Made by a program: the position numbers and the translations under genes. Under the pieces are notes generated by a model. That model was not told the DNA's origin. It did no database searches and saw nothing but the letters and a program-made list of their open reading frames with translations. 44,227 bases of DNA from JAAEQG01 sp023133475 (GTDB lineage Bacteria; Planctomycetota; Phycisphaerae; UBA1845). Shown in pieces: positions 24,299 to 39,200 of this stretch. The stretch is from NCBI GenBank assembly GCA_030631415.1, contig DAOVLE010000010.1:1-44227 (forward strand), given 5' to 3'. The first letter of the stretch is position 1, and the number at the start of each line of letters is the position of its first letter.

Positions 24299-24966
24299 TT
24301 CTCCAGCACTCCGGCAGTGAGAAATCCTTCGACCAGTCTCAGGATGTTCCCGTCGGTCACGTCGGCCGCCACCGCCTCCATAATGACGCGATGCGGGATT
24401 TTATCGAAGAACCCCTGTATATCGGCATCGAGCACCACTTGATACCCTTGCCGATGGAGTTCCAATACCCGCTGGATCGCCTGGTGGCAGTTGCGTCCTG
24501 GGATGAACCCGAAAGATGCCTCATGAAACTGTGGTTCAAAGATCGGTGCGAGAAGCCTACGTATCACTTCTTGGGCAACTCGATCCCGGACCACGGGTAT
24601 GCCGAGCGGGCGGAGCTTCTTGCCCCCGGGTCCCTTGGGGATGTAAACTCAGCGCAGGGGACCAAGCCGGAACTTGCCGGTCTTGAGGTCCCGCATCAGC
24701 GCCGCGAGGTTTTCCTCTCGGTTGGCGTCAAACATTTTGACGCTGACCTTGTCCACCCCGGCGGCTCTGCGATTTCGCTTAACCGTCTGTGGGCCTACGC
24801 GGATAACCGTATACTCCGCGGTAGGGAGGATCATCAGGTTCGATCCCCCATGCTTCATCAAAGGGTGGAGACTGGCATCCCACGAAGGCCGAAGTGCCTT
24901 CTCCCGGAGTCCCTCCGCCTGGCTCCTTCGTGACAGCTCATTCTCCGGGCCTCCCGGTTGAGCCAT
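24268..24966 (-). pseudogene. Broken group II intron-type reverse transcriptase
   Basis: From 24966 the frame encodes an intron-type RT N-terminus, including RRAAGVDKVSVKMF and LMRDLKTGKFRLGPLR. It then meets an in-frame TGA (24651-24649) where the family has Arg before VYIPKG; a single C-to-T change would explain it. In the same frame the protein resumes with VYIPKGPGGKKLRPLGIP, GFIPGRNCHQAI and the catalytic VVLDADIQGFFDKIPH, then stops after GVLENHLERSSGKS. The YADD box, thumb, maturase and endonuclease parts are absent, replaced by a palindromic repeat. No intron domain V was recognised. It cannot make an active enzyme. Confidence 0.88.
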
Positions 24967-25025
24967 CGCGGCTCACGCCCCCTGGGGGCTGAGAATGCGT
25001 CATCGTGTTCATGAACACGTGTCCC

Positions 25026-25150
25026 CAGGTTGGGGTGGCCCATGGCTTTAGCCGTGGGGGACACGAATCGCGTGGAGTATTCGCGTCCCCCACCGCTAAA
25101 GCGGCGGGCCACCCGACTGTCAGCCTTATGCCACAAAAAATGGTCACACC
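25026..25150. repeat. Decayed relative of the MITE-like palindrome
   Basis: Arms containing GGGTGGCCC...GCTTTAG...GTGGGGGAC are inverted at about 25034-25069 and 25077-25115, enclosing GCGTGGAGTATTCGC. The right side ends ATGCCACAA...ATGG.CACACCC, matching the right end of the element at 14962-15177. The left terminal repeat is missing. Next to it (about 25150-25170) is a CAGGCTGGAAGCCTG palindrome. Together with the transcriptase remnant this makes 24.1-25.2 kb a mobile-element graveyard. Confidence 0.7.
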
Positions 25151-25189
25151 CAGGCTGGAAGCCTGTGCTACGCGATGTTCCAACCTGCC

Positions 25190-28792
<3,603 letters not shown>

Positions 28793-29158
28793 GATCTTAC
28801 TTCCTTATGTTTGCCGTTACCTGGGCTCGATAGCCTATTTTGGGATCGTTGGGCAACCCGGGATCCGCAGGCCATGAAGACGTTCCGCGAGCCCGGGTTT
28901 CACGATTCTCGTTAACACATCTCGGCAAATGTGGGTCCAAAAGAGACATGTTATTGGGTTTTCTTGCCCTTGGCGCCCGGAATTGGCACAGCAACCGGCT
29001 TTGACGGCCATCGGAGGCTTTGATCGGGGTTGTGCCGGGACGCAGTGCTTGGCAACCGCCACCTCCGGGGATGTTCCCAGCCGGATTGGGCAGTGGAAAG
29101 AAGAGGAATCACGGCAGGCAACTGCGCAAATTCACCCAGAAAAACGTGGTGTTCCAAC
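28793..29158. other. Intergenic stretch with no recognised feature
   Basis: These 366 bases are the leader side of the pyruvate:ferredoxin oxidoreductase gene. Short open frames occur on both strands, but none has a ribosome-binding site, domain or convincing composition. I see no tRNA, riboswitch or terminator. A promoter for the oxidoreductase should lie here, but I cannot place it. Confidence 0.5.
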
Positions 29159-29432
29159 GCAATCACATCTAATTCACCGCGGAGAATTGAGAATGGAGAA
29201 TGGAGAAGAAAACGCCGCCAAGTTCACGTTTCCCCTCTACGCGCTCCCCTTCGGGTCACCGCTAAACGCCCCCTGCACAGTTTCCTGTAGGGTGGGTGGA
29301 ACCCACTAAAGCGTGCGGTGGGTTGCGCTTCGCTCCGCGAAGCTCCACCCACCCTACATCTTGAATCAATATCGTGCGATTGTGATCCCCCCCTTTTCTC
29401 CATTCTCCGCGGTGAATTAGATGCGATTGCCT
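29159..29432. repeat. Nested composite palindrome C-B-A-A-C
   Basis: Family C arms (ATCTAATTCACCGCGGAGAAT) at about 29165-29210 and, inverted, at 29393-29432 enclose a family B unit at about 29240-29270 and a pair of A units at 29287-29357. The outer arms match almost perfectly for about 30 bases. The order parallels the block at 1-348. Confidence 0.8.
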
Positions 29433-29458
29433 TAAGGGGGTGTTTCGGATGCACCGGG

Positions 29459-30082
29459 TTAGACGCACGACCGCCGGCGCCGCCAGGTTCGCTGACTTTT
29501 GCCCGCCGTCAGCATGGCCATGCTCAACATGACGGCTAACCCGCTGCCTGCTCCGCACAGGTTGGTGAGCAGCGATGTGCTGCTATCGCTAACATCGTCA
29601 GTGTTGCTATCGTCGCTACCGTCACTATCGTCGCACGCCGCCGGGTTGTCCCACTGTGGACAGGCATCGCAGCCGGTGTTGCGCAGGTCGCTGGGATACA
29701 AATCGCTCTGTGAGGGGCTGGCGTCGAATGAGTCGATCGCCACAAGCTGCCCGGTCAGCGTCATCCAGAACAGGGCACGATCGCCGTCGGCATCGATCTC
29801 GAAGCCGATGATGCCCGCCGGCTGATCGCCGTAGAGCACGTTGCCGACACTGTCCACCACCAGGTCCCGCAGCACAATGTCCGCCCCGGAGACCTTCACC
29901 AACGCCCCGCTGGCAGGGAGCACCACGTATTCGGCGTTGGATCCGTGGATCAGGCCGCAGATCAGCCCACCAGCCGGGTCGGCATACTGCACCCACGGGC
30001 GAGTCTGACCCAAGGCAAACGGCGTCACCAGAAAAACACAAGCCAATGCTACGACAAAAAAGGGCCGGTCAAATCCGAACAT
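29459..30082 (-). CDS. Exported protein with C-terminal sorting-type anchor
   Basis: The 207-residue product has a signal peptide (MFGFDRPFFVVALACVFLV, cut near ALG). A beta-rich middle (about 25-135) includes short repeats such as VVDSVGNVLYGDQPAGIIGFEID, and a Ser/Asp linker (DDSDGSDDSNTDDVSDSS) follows. The tail is NLCGAGSGLAVMLSMAMLT followed by RRRR. The Cys-Gly before a helix and an Arg cluster resembles MYXO-CTERM-like tripartite signals, so it is probably processed and fixed to the surface. The start at 30082 follows GGAAGGAG. The middle recalls LVIVP/beta-propeller blades, but I do not recognise it. It lies next to the giant surface protein gene, separated by a repeat at 30157-30201. 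Confidence 0.65.
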   Translation of the reverse strand: MFGFDRPFFVVALACVFLVTPFALGQTRPWVQYADPAGGLICGLIHGSNAEYVVLPASGALVKVSGADIVLRDLVVDSVGNVLYGDQPAGIIGFEIDADGDRALFWMTLTGQLVAIDSFDASPSQSDLYPSDLRNTGCDACPQWDNPAACDDSDGSDDSNTDDVSDSSTSLLTNLCGAGSGLAVMLSMAMLTAGKSQRTWRRRRSCV

Positions 30083-30156
30083 GGGCAACACTCCTTCCAC
30101 AACGGCTGCGGCGCCACCATGCTCATCATACCATCCACCATCTGTCCTGTCTTGCG

Positions 30157-30201
30157 GTAGGGTGGGTGGAACCTCGCGGAGCGAGGTGGAACCCGCCCTA
30201 C
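30157..30201. repeat. Family A element downstream of the giant gene
   Basis: GTAGGGTGGGTGGAACC, the CTCGCGGAGCGAG hairpin and GGTGGAACCCGCCCTAC form one A unit. It lies 14 bases from the stop codon of the giant gene and between that gene and the small exported protein gene. Confidence 0.8.
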
Positions 30202-30215
30202 AGGAGGGGGCCAAC

Positions 30216-33200
30216 CTATCGTGCGAGGCCCGGGTCGGCCTCCGTCTCCGGGGCGAGCATCGTCTCAAGCTCCGGCAATGATGCCTCCAACTCGGTTAGC
30301 CTGGCCTCGAACTCGGGCGACAACGGCAGATCGTGCCGCTCGGCAAAGGCTCGGATGTCCCGCACGTCAACAACCCCGTTGCCGTCGAGGTCCGCACGCT
30401 CGGCATAGGCCACCGTCAGCCTTAGTTCCGAGAGCTCGATGCTGGCCCGCGGGGTTCGGGATACAATATCCGCCACCGGCGGGGACGCTGGTGCCACTGT
30501 GGCGGGTGGAACCCGCCCTACGCGGCTGCAACCGTCAATCCCCTCGCCGGTTTGGAAGAAGTTCGGCTGGATCAGGGCGAAGTCGTCGGCGTCATGATAC
30601 CCGTCGCCGGTGGCATCACCGCCGACACTCTCGTCGGCATCGATGATGGTCTCCCAAGACGAAGCCAGAATCGAGAAGTCGGTGATGTCCACCAGGTTGT
30701 CCTGGCCCACGATCGCAGTGTGGAAATCGCCGGACGACAGGAAGACCGTGACGCTGTCAGCCAACGTCGTCACAAAGTCCACCTCAACCAACTTGCGCAG
30801 CGTGTGGCCTTCCTGAACGCTGAGCCAATCCAAACCGGCGTCAAGGCCGGTAAACGTCACGCTTCCGACACCCTTGTTATTGTCGGTGTCGGCGGTGAAA
30901 GTCACCGGGATCACCTGCGTGTCGGCAGCATCGTCGCAATCGGTGAGCACGAAGGTGACGTCTCGAACAAGCTCAGCCCCGGCCGACGGAGGCCCATACA
31001 CGCCGCCGTTGCCAATGAGGCCTTCGACTTCGACGTTCACCGTCAGGCACAGTTGCACTTCAACATCAGTTTGAGCGGTGAACTGACACCCGCTGGCATT
31101 GCTCACCGTCAGCGTATAGGTGCCGTCCATATCCAGTGTGGCATCGCTGATGGTCGGGTTCTGATCGCTGGAGGCAAAGTCGTCCGGGCCGATCCAGGAG
31201 TAGGTGTAAGGCTCATCAGGCCCATCGCTCGGGCCGCCGTGCAGCTCGATAGTCCCGCCCTCGCAGACCGGGCTATTGCTGTCGGCGACGGCGACGGTGT
31301 TGTCGATGCTGATCGTGCCCGACTCCTGCTTGTCCGGGAGAATCGTGGAACTGTCGGCGGCGACGGTCAGCTTGGTGAAGAACGGATCGTTGTCAGCCTG
31401 GAAGGTCACGTTGGTGGTCCCCTCAGCCGCAGGCTCAAACACGAGAGTGGCCACCGTCCCATTGGTGGAGACCGATCCACCGGGCACATACAAGGCACAG
31501 GTGACATCGCCGTCGCCGTCGGGATCGGGGTCATTGGGGTTGGGAGGGCTGATCAACGACCATCCCGTGGCTGGTGTGATGCCGGTCAACGCAAGGTGCG
31601 TAGTATCGTAATGAATCAGCGCCTGCACGCCGTTGATGGCTACCGGCAGATTGGCAACGTCCAACGTCACGGTGACCAGCCCGGTGGTGGTGACGCACTC
31701 CGACCCGGCGGCTACGTTCAACGACAGTTCGGCGTTGGTCACAGTCTCACATTCGTCCGGCACGGCGTTGCTGTTGCAGTCTGGAGAGGTTCCGGCGGCG
31801 ATGTCGCAGACGTCCGCGATTCCGTTGCTGTTGCAGTCCGGCTTGCCCGGGCCCGGCTCGCATTCCCCATCGCGAGATGCGAAGAAGAGGGTGTACCCTC
31901 CGCGGCTGCCGCCACGATCAAAGAGGTGCACCCGATACTGGCGGAGGGGTTGCTCGTCGCCTTCGCGGAACGTGCGATCGGTCTGCCACGTATTGTACTC
32001 CAGGACCAGTTCCGACCCGTCCGAACGCTCGACCCTGCTCAGGCGGTATTCACCCTGCGAGGGGTCGGGCATCTTGAGGTAGACCCATCCGTCCGGTGTG
32101 ATAACGTTCACATGAGCCTGATAGACGCCCTGTTGGCCTGAAGAGGTCAAAGGTGTCACATCGGCGTCCAGAACCGGCGTGACGGTCTCGGTCTGCCCGT
32201 TGCTCAGGTGCACCGTGTCGGGCAGGTCTTTGCGGTTCCAGTCGTTCGGAGCCTCGTACGGATCGTCCGGATACGCGATCTCGTTGGTCATGAAGTCCAT
32301 GAGCAGGTCGTCGGTGGGATGCTCGCCCCGCACCACGTGGATCAACTCGAAGATGTCCACGCTGTCGATCACCGACAGTGTCGGGTCGCCGAGAGGATTG
32401 ACGTGCTCGTACTCGGCTGAGTATTCGGTGAACTGCCCCTGCAACGACGAGGTCATCAACCAGCGGGCCACCGCCGTCTGCGACGGCGCGATGTCACCAA
32501 GATTGACGTTCAGCGACGGGGTGAACTCCTCGGTGCCCACCTGTGTGCCGATCAGCTCGAAGGCGATCAGCAGACCTCGTTCGTTCTCGATGATCTGCGG
32601 CTGACCCGAGGCCACACGGACGTTGCGGGCATAACCGTAGCCCTGGTTGGTCATCGACATGCCCAGCGAGAACGGTTCAGCCGGTTCGATCTCCGCAGTG
32701 AACGGGTCATCGCTGAAGACGTCGCGCTGCCAGAAGTATTTGACGATCAAACTGGCGTCAGGTTTCACCACGATGGGGACCGGTTCGAGCGGGATAGTGG
32801 CTCCGTGGGGGCCACGGGTGTAGGAGAACACCCCGCTGACATGGTAAGTCGTGTCTTCTGTCGGAGCGGCTTCAGAACGGGCCACGATAAGCCAGCTCAC
32901 CTCGCCGACACTGTTGATCCCCACCACACCCGTGCCGTCGACGCCGGTCAGCCCAACCAGCGTAGGCAGTGAGACGGCAAATAAATCGTTGGCCAACTCG
33001 CCGTCGGCATCATAGATGCTAAAGGACACGAACAGGTCCTCGACCTCCAGATAATCATCGGGGTTCTCGATCTGAAAGCGGGCGGTGAAACCGGTGCGGG
33101 TAATCATGGCTTCCTGCTCGAGCTGGATGCGGACCTTGGCGCAGATGCCTTCGTCGTCGCCTCCGCGGCCGCCGTAACCAGCTTCCCGCATGTGGTAGCG

Positions 33201-36200
33201 GTGCACCCGTTTGGGCACCTGTCTGAAAATCTCAGCCCGCACAGCCTCACGACTTAAGAACCTTTCCAGATCAAGGTCCAGCTCAACCGAAGGCAGGGTC
33301 TCCCCACGGTCACCGTCGCACTCGGACAACGGTGGGCAATCGCCGACCCCGGAGATCAGGAACTTGCGGTAGCAGGGAACCACCGTGAGAGTATTCTCCA
33401 CGGATGTGCCGGGGAACAAGGTGGCACCCAACTCGACCTCGGCGTAGACGCCCTGGAAGCAATTGGTCATCGAGAAACCGTCCCCGCAGGAATCGTATGA
33501 ATAGGTGGCGTCCGCATAGGCTTTTAGCAGGGCCACGCCGCGAACGGATGCGACACCGACTGATTGACCCATATACTTGACCTGAGCCTCAGCCGTCGCC
33601 GAGACCCCCACCGAGGCATCAGCGGCAGCCGAGGCTGAAGCTTTCACGCAGATATCGCCATCGCACGGCTTGGTTACCGAGGCACTGATGCTGGGCGTCA
33701 GGCTGACGTCCAGACCAGCCATAAAGTCAAGCGACGCACTGACGGTGACATCCCCTTGGCCGTTGCTGGTGATACCCTCCGGCAAGTCGACATCAAGCAG
33801 GGTGAAATCTTTTTCATAGTTGAAAGAGAAGTTGGTCTTGGTGGGGCTCAATGCCAGGGAGGCATTGACCTCCGCCCCTAGTTCCATGCCATTGGGGAAC
33901 GGAATCGTGCAGCACGAATCCCCCTCCGGGCAACAGAGCTTGAGGTGTCCCTTCGCCGTGATGCTGGCATCCGCCGAAAGCCAACCGCTGGTCTGAGCGA
34001 GGATGTAGCCTTCGATGGCCATCTCGGCCGGCTTGAGTAGCCCGGAAAGATCAATCTCGATGGTGAAGGGGTCGCATTCACAGTTCTCCGACGGCGACAT
34101 GGATGGCGAACTGACAAAGGGCCCGCCGGGACCACCACCACTACCACCACCACCGCCAGTGTAGGAGTTACCGCCACCACCACCGCCGCAGTCATAACTG
34201 GCGTTGACAATCACAATCGGTGTGGCGTAATAGTTCGTACCCTCGCATTCCAGGGCCCATCCCACATGCCCGCCCACATTGCAGATGGCTGACCGCTTCC
34301 CGAGCCGTTCGACCATCACCGGGACCACCCGCTCACCCATCGCCTCCAGGTCGCCAACCTCGTCCACCAACGGAGTGAACGACCAGTTCGGGTGGCTGTC
34401 GAAGCTGAAATTCACGTTGTCCGCAGTGATCAACCCGTGGTTCTTGATCGTAAAGTCGATCTGGGTGACATCCTCGGTGAGCAGGCCCAGGTCCACCACC
34501 GGAGGCTCCACCGTAATCACCGGGATCGGGACGTTGGTCTCGAAGAGCGCTTCGAGCGTCATGATGGTGATGTCTTCAAACTCGGTTTCTTCCACGGTCC
34601 AGGTGTAGCGGACCGGCTCGCGGGGGATAAACGCGGAGAACTCGTTCTCCCCGTCAGCCTCGACCGAGACCAGTTTCTGGAGCGGGCCATGATTGGGAGC
34701 CACCACCCGCAGGTCGTAGAACCCCTCCTGAACACTATGGAACTCGATCGCCTCGGCTCGGGTGGCAGTGCCCTCAGCCACAACCTCTTTGGTCTCAGCG
34801 TCGAGCAGTTGCACCACCGCACCGGCGACCAGTGGGCCGTCAGGCGAATACGCTCCGGTGGACCAGTACGTGTATTCGTTCTCGACCCGCACCAGGATGT
34901 CCGTCCGCCGATCCGACTCGAGGTTGAACGTAAACGGCACCGACACCCCGTAAGTCAGCCCCTCGTCACCGACCACCACCGATCCGCTATAAGGCCCCAG
35001 AGCCATCTCCTCATCGGGAAGCAGATTGAACAGGACGGTGGCTGACTCGCCCGCCCCCAGATCGGGCAAGTTGGGCGACCCGAGGTTAAGCCAGGTCGTT
35101 TCCGGCATGTGCACGCGAAGGCCCGTAGCCGTCGTGGCGCCGATGTTGGTCACCTCCAACTCGACCAGCGTCTGCCCGCCACGCACCATCGTAGCCGCCA
35201 GCGAGCCGGGGCTGACCGACAACACGATTTCCGGCGACCGGACGATCACATGCAGATTCCCGTCGGCTGTCGCACCCTCGGCACTGGTGAGGTTCAACGT
35301 AATCGGCGTATAGCCGAATTGGTCGCCAGAGGCTGACAGCGTGTAGTACACCACCACCGAGTTCAGCGGCAGCAGCGTGGTGCCGCCAAGGGCGGTCTGC
35401 ACGTTCAGCCACGCCGGTGTGCCGTCGGCGACCACTTCCAGACCCGTCAACGTCACATCGCCCAGGTTGACCAGCGAAATCTGCCCGCTCACCGGCGTGC
35501 CCGGGTAGACCTCCACCTGCTTGTCTTGCGGCTGAGCCTTCATGCCCCAGAGCACGAACACGTCCTGCTGGGCGTCGTCCAGATCACCCGGCGCACCGGC
35601 CATCAAGCGATACCTCCCCGCCTCGGTCGGAAGCGGATTGAAGACCGCGTCGTAGTCACCGTTGGCATCGGTGGTGGCTGACACCGTTCGCAAGCTGCCG
35701 CGCACATTCACGCCCACCGATACCGGCGCATATGGCGCGGGAGACCCGTTGCCCGACAGGTTGGCTTGCCCGTGCAGCGGAACCGCCGTGCCCGCAACCG
35801 CCCCGCCAAGGTCCGTCTTCACCGTGACCCCGTAAGTGCTGGTGGTGAACGTGGTGTCATCGGTCACCGCGTTGTCGTCCTCACCGCCGGACACACCCTC
35901 GTTGACCGTGTCCGTGTAATCCGTGACCACCTTGAGCCGATACTCGCCTTCTTGCGATGGGTAAGCCACCTCTTCGGTCTGAACATACGATCCGCCCGCC
36001 GCCACCGGGGTGGACCAGAAGAACTGCCCAAGTGCCACTTCGCTGCCGTCATCCTCGGAAACCGCGATGATTCGATCACTCCAGAATCCCTCAGCCGAAG
36101 CACCGCCGACATTCCTCACCGTCCAACTTATCTCCTGTAATTGGCTGATCAGACCGTCCGGAGGATCGACGATGTTCGTCACCACCAGGTTCGGGCGGTC

Positions 36201-39200
36201 CGGTTGGATGATCGTCGTCGGCGTGTCGGCGTAGGCGATGTTGTTGGTCTCTTCGTCGCTCTCGTACACCGCACCCGACGCATCCGCCACCACGAAGAAG
36301 GTGTAATCGCCGGTCAAACGCCCTGGAATCGTGACGTTCGCCGAAGCAGTGTACTGCCCTAACGGTGACAGCGTGGTCACACGAGTGGCAGTGCCCAGCA
36401 GCACGTCTTCATCGCCCACCGAGAGATACACCGCGTCAACCCAGGGCGGCCTGGCGGCGGCACCACCGATGTTCGTAACCGTCCAGCCGACCTCTGCCAC
36501 CGAGTCCGCCTCCGCCGTCGGTGGAACTGTCACGTCCGAGATGGCCAGATCAGCCACAATCACCTGGGCCGCCGTCGGAGTGATCGAACAGTTGTTGCTC
36601 TCGTTCGTCTCCGGCACTGCCGAACCGACGTCCACGCATACCACCACGTAGTATCCGCCCGGCATATTGGGGACCCCGATCTCGCGCCGGCGGACGATGC
36701 TCTCGCCGGCAGCCAGCGTCTCGCCAACCTGGACGTTGGCCACCAGAGTGTCATTGCCGATCTGCCAGTTCGGCGAAACGAAAATCTGCTCGTGCCACGG
36801 GCCCACCGCAGCAGCCTCGGCACTGCTGTTGCTCACCGTCCAGGTGATCTCGATCACCGTGCCGGGAACCTCCGTGCCGGGAACCTCGATGTTGGTCACC
36901 TCCAGGTCCGGGCGCGGCGGATAACCAACCGTGATCGGAACGGCTGCCACCAGCAGGTTGTTGCCGTGATCCGCACCTTCCTCCAGATCATGGTCCGCGT
37001 TCGCTATCACCACGAACCAGTAGGTCCCCGTCTGAGGCGGCAACCGGAACTCGCCACCGCCGATGTAGCTCGCCCCGACAGCCACCGTCTCCTCAATGTC
37101 CACCACGCCCATATGATTGTCACCGACATTCCACACGTCGTCGGTCGAGAGGAACACACGGTCTTTCCACGCGCCATCAGCCGCAAGTTCGCCGTTGTTG
37201 ATCACTTCCCAGGTAACGTTGACGATCTCGTTGGTGTCCCCTGTGGCTGGTGCATCGATGCTCAGCGGCACCAGGTCCGGCAGGTCCGGCTGGGCGATGG
37301 TGGTGGCGAAGGCGGTTGTGCCGACGTTGCTCTGGGCATCAGCGCCTTCGTCCACGTCGTCATACCAGTCGGTGACCACGATGAAGTAGTAATCGCCTTC
37401 CAGCGCGAGCGAAACCGTCACCTCCTCCTGCCGCGAGTAGTGCCCGGCTGGTGACACCGGGCCGCTCTGCTGGAAATCACCGAGGAAGATGTCGTCACCC
37501 AGTTCGCCATCAGTCGACAGATACACTCGATCCGTCCACGTCCCGAACGCCGTGGCATCGCCGTCATTGTGCACCATCCAGTTCAGCATAATCGGCTCGC
37601 CGGCCACACCCGTCCCCGACGCCGTCACCGAAAACACCCGCAGGTCCGGGCGCGGCGGAAGCACAACGTTGATGGGAGTTGAGGATACCACGACGTTGTT
37701 GGCTTCGTCCGTCCCTTCCTCGACGTTGTCGTTCGCGTCTGTCCAAACGATGACCCAGTAAGACCCGGGCTCGCCCGGCAGGGCAAAGTCAGCCGACCCA
37801 GCATACGTGCCCCCGGCTGGAACCGGGCTGATCGGGGCGAACGGTGTCATAGCGATGTCATCCGGGCTGAACGCATCGTCCTGGGAGAGATAGACCCGGT
37901 CAACCCACACGCCCTCTGCCGACAACTCGCCGGCATTGAGCACCGTCCAACTCACCGTGACGGTGTCCTCCAACACCCCGCCGGCCGGCACATTGATCTG
38001 CGTCACCGTCAGGTCCGGCAAATCCGGTTGAGTGACGGTCATCTCGGTGGTATCGATCAACGTGTTGTTGGTCTCGCCGCCGGGCTCGGAGATGGCATTG
38101 GTCGCGTCGGTCACCACAACGAAGTAGTAAGGACCCTCCAGGTCGAACGGCAGAGTCACCGACCCACTGCCCGTATAGGAGGCCCCAGCCGCCACCGGGC
38201 CCATCTGCTCGAATTCGCCGAGGAAGAGGTCGTCACCAACGGCGGCGTCGGACGACAGGTAAACCCGGTCTTTCCAAATGCCGTTGGCCGCCCCGTTGCC
38301 GTTATTGAGCACCGCCCACTCCACGCCGACAGATGCGCCCGCCTCCGCGGTTGGAGGCCCGACGATGTCCGTGATCAGCAGGTCCGGTTCGAGACAGCCG
38401 ACGCACACGTCCTCGATTGCGCAGTTGTTGCCCTCCTCCAACTCCACGATCTCGTCGGCACTATCGACGCACACCACCACCCAGTAGCCACCCGGTGCCA
38501 TATTCGGAACCTGATAGGTCTCGATGCGCACCACGCTCTCGCCGGGGTTCAGCACGCCTCCGTAACGGTACACCGAACCAAGCTCATCGCCGCCGATAGT
38601 GTCGTCGCTGGATCCGAACAGGGCTTCGTTCCACGGGCCCACCGCCGGGGCGGTGCCCAGGTTGGTCACCGTCCAGGCCACCTCGACCAGCGAACCCGTC
38701 GGGGCATTGGGAGGAGGAGTGAACGACGTCACCTGCAAATCGGGATGCGGCGCCGGCGTAATCGCTATAGGCTCATCGCTGACCAGGCTGTTCTGCACCA
38801 GGCCCTCAACCGACTCGGTCAGTTCCCCGGCGGTGTCAGCCACCACGATGATCCAGTAGTCGCCTTCAGCCACCCGCGGGATCATCACCATCGCCGTCCG
38901 CTGGTACGACCCGCCCGCCGCCAGGTCCACCGGATGCTCCAGGCACTCCAGCAGCATGTCCCCGCCGATCTGATCGTCGTCGGACAGGTAGATGCAATCC
39001 TGCCAGTTCCCGGCTGCTGTCCCCGAACCGGCATTAGTCACCGTCCAGGCAATTTCGATTTCCACCTCGGTCAGGGTTGCATCCGGAACGCCTATGGTGC
39101 TGACCATCAAGTCCGGCAGCATAATGGTGAACCCACCGCTGTAGGGCTCCGCCATTGGGTTCCCGCCCGCATCGGTGATGTTCGGGCCAACCGTGAAGCT

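Noticed and set aside
24079..24300. Group II intron domain V next to the reverse transcriptase remnant
   Set aside because: A GAGCCG-like hairpin is present, but it belongs to a separate GGGAGGGCGA palindrome and the sequence does not show the conserved domain V pattern.
28797..29309. Small frames between the oxidoreductase gene and the composite repeat, as possible genes or a small RNA
   Set aside because: No ribosome-binding site, domain or stable known RNA fold was seen, and part of the sequence is dispersed repeat.
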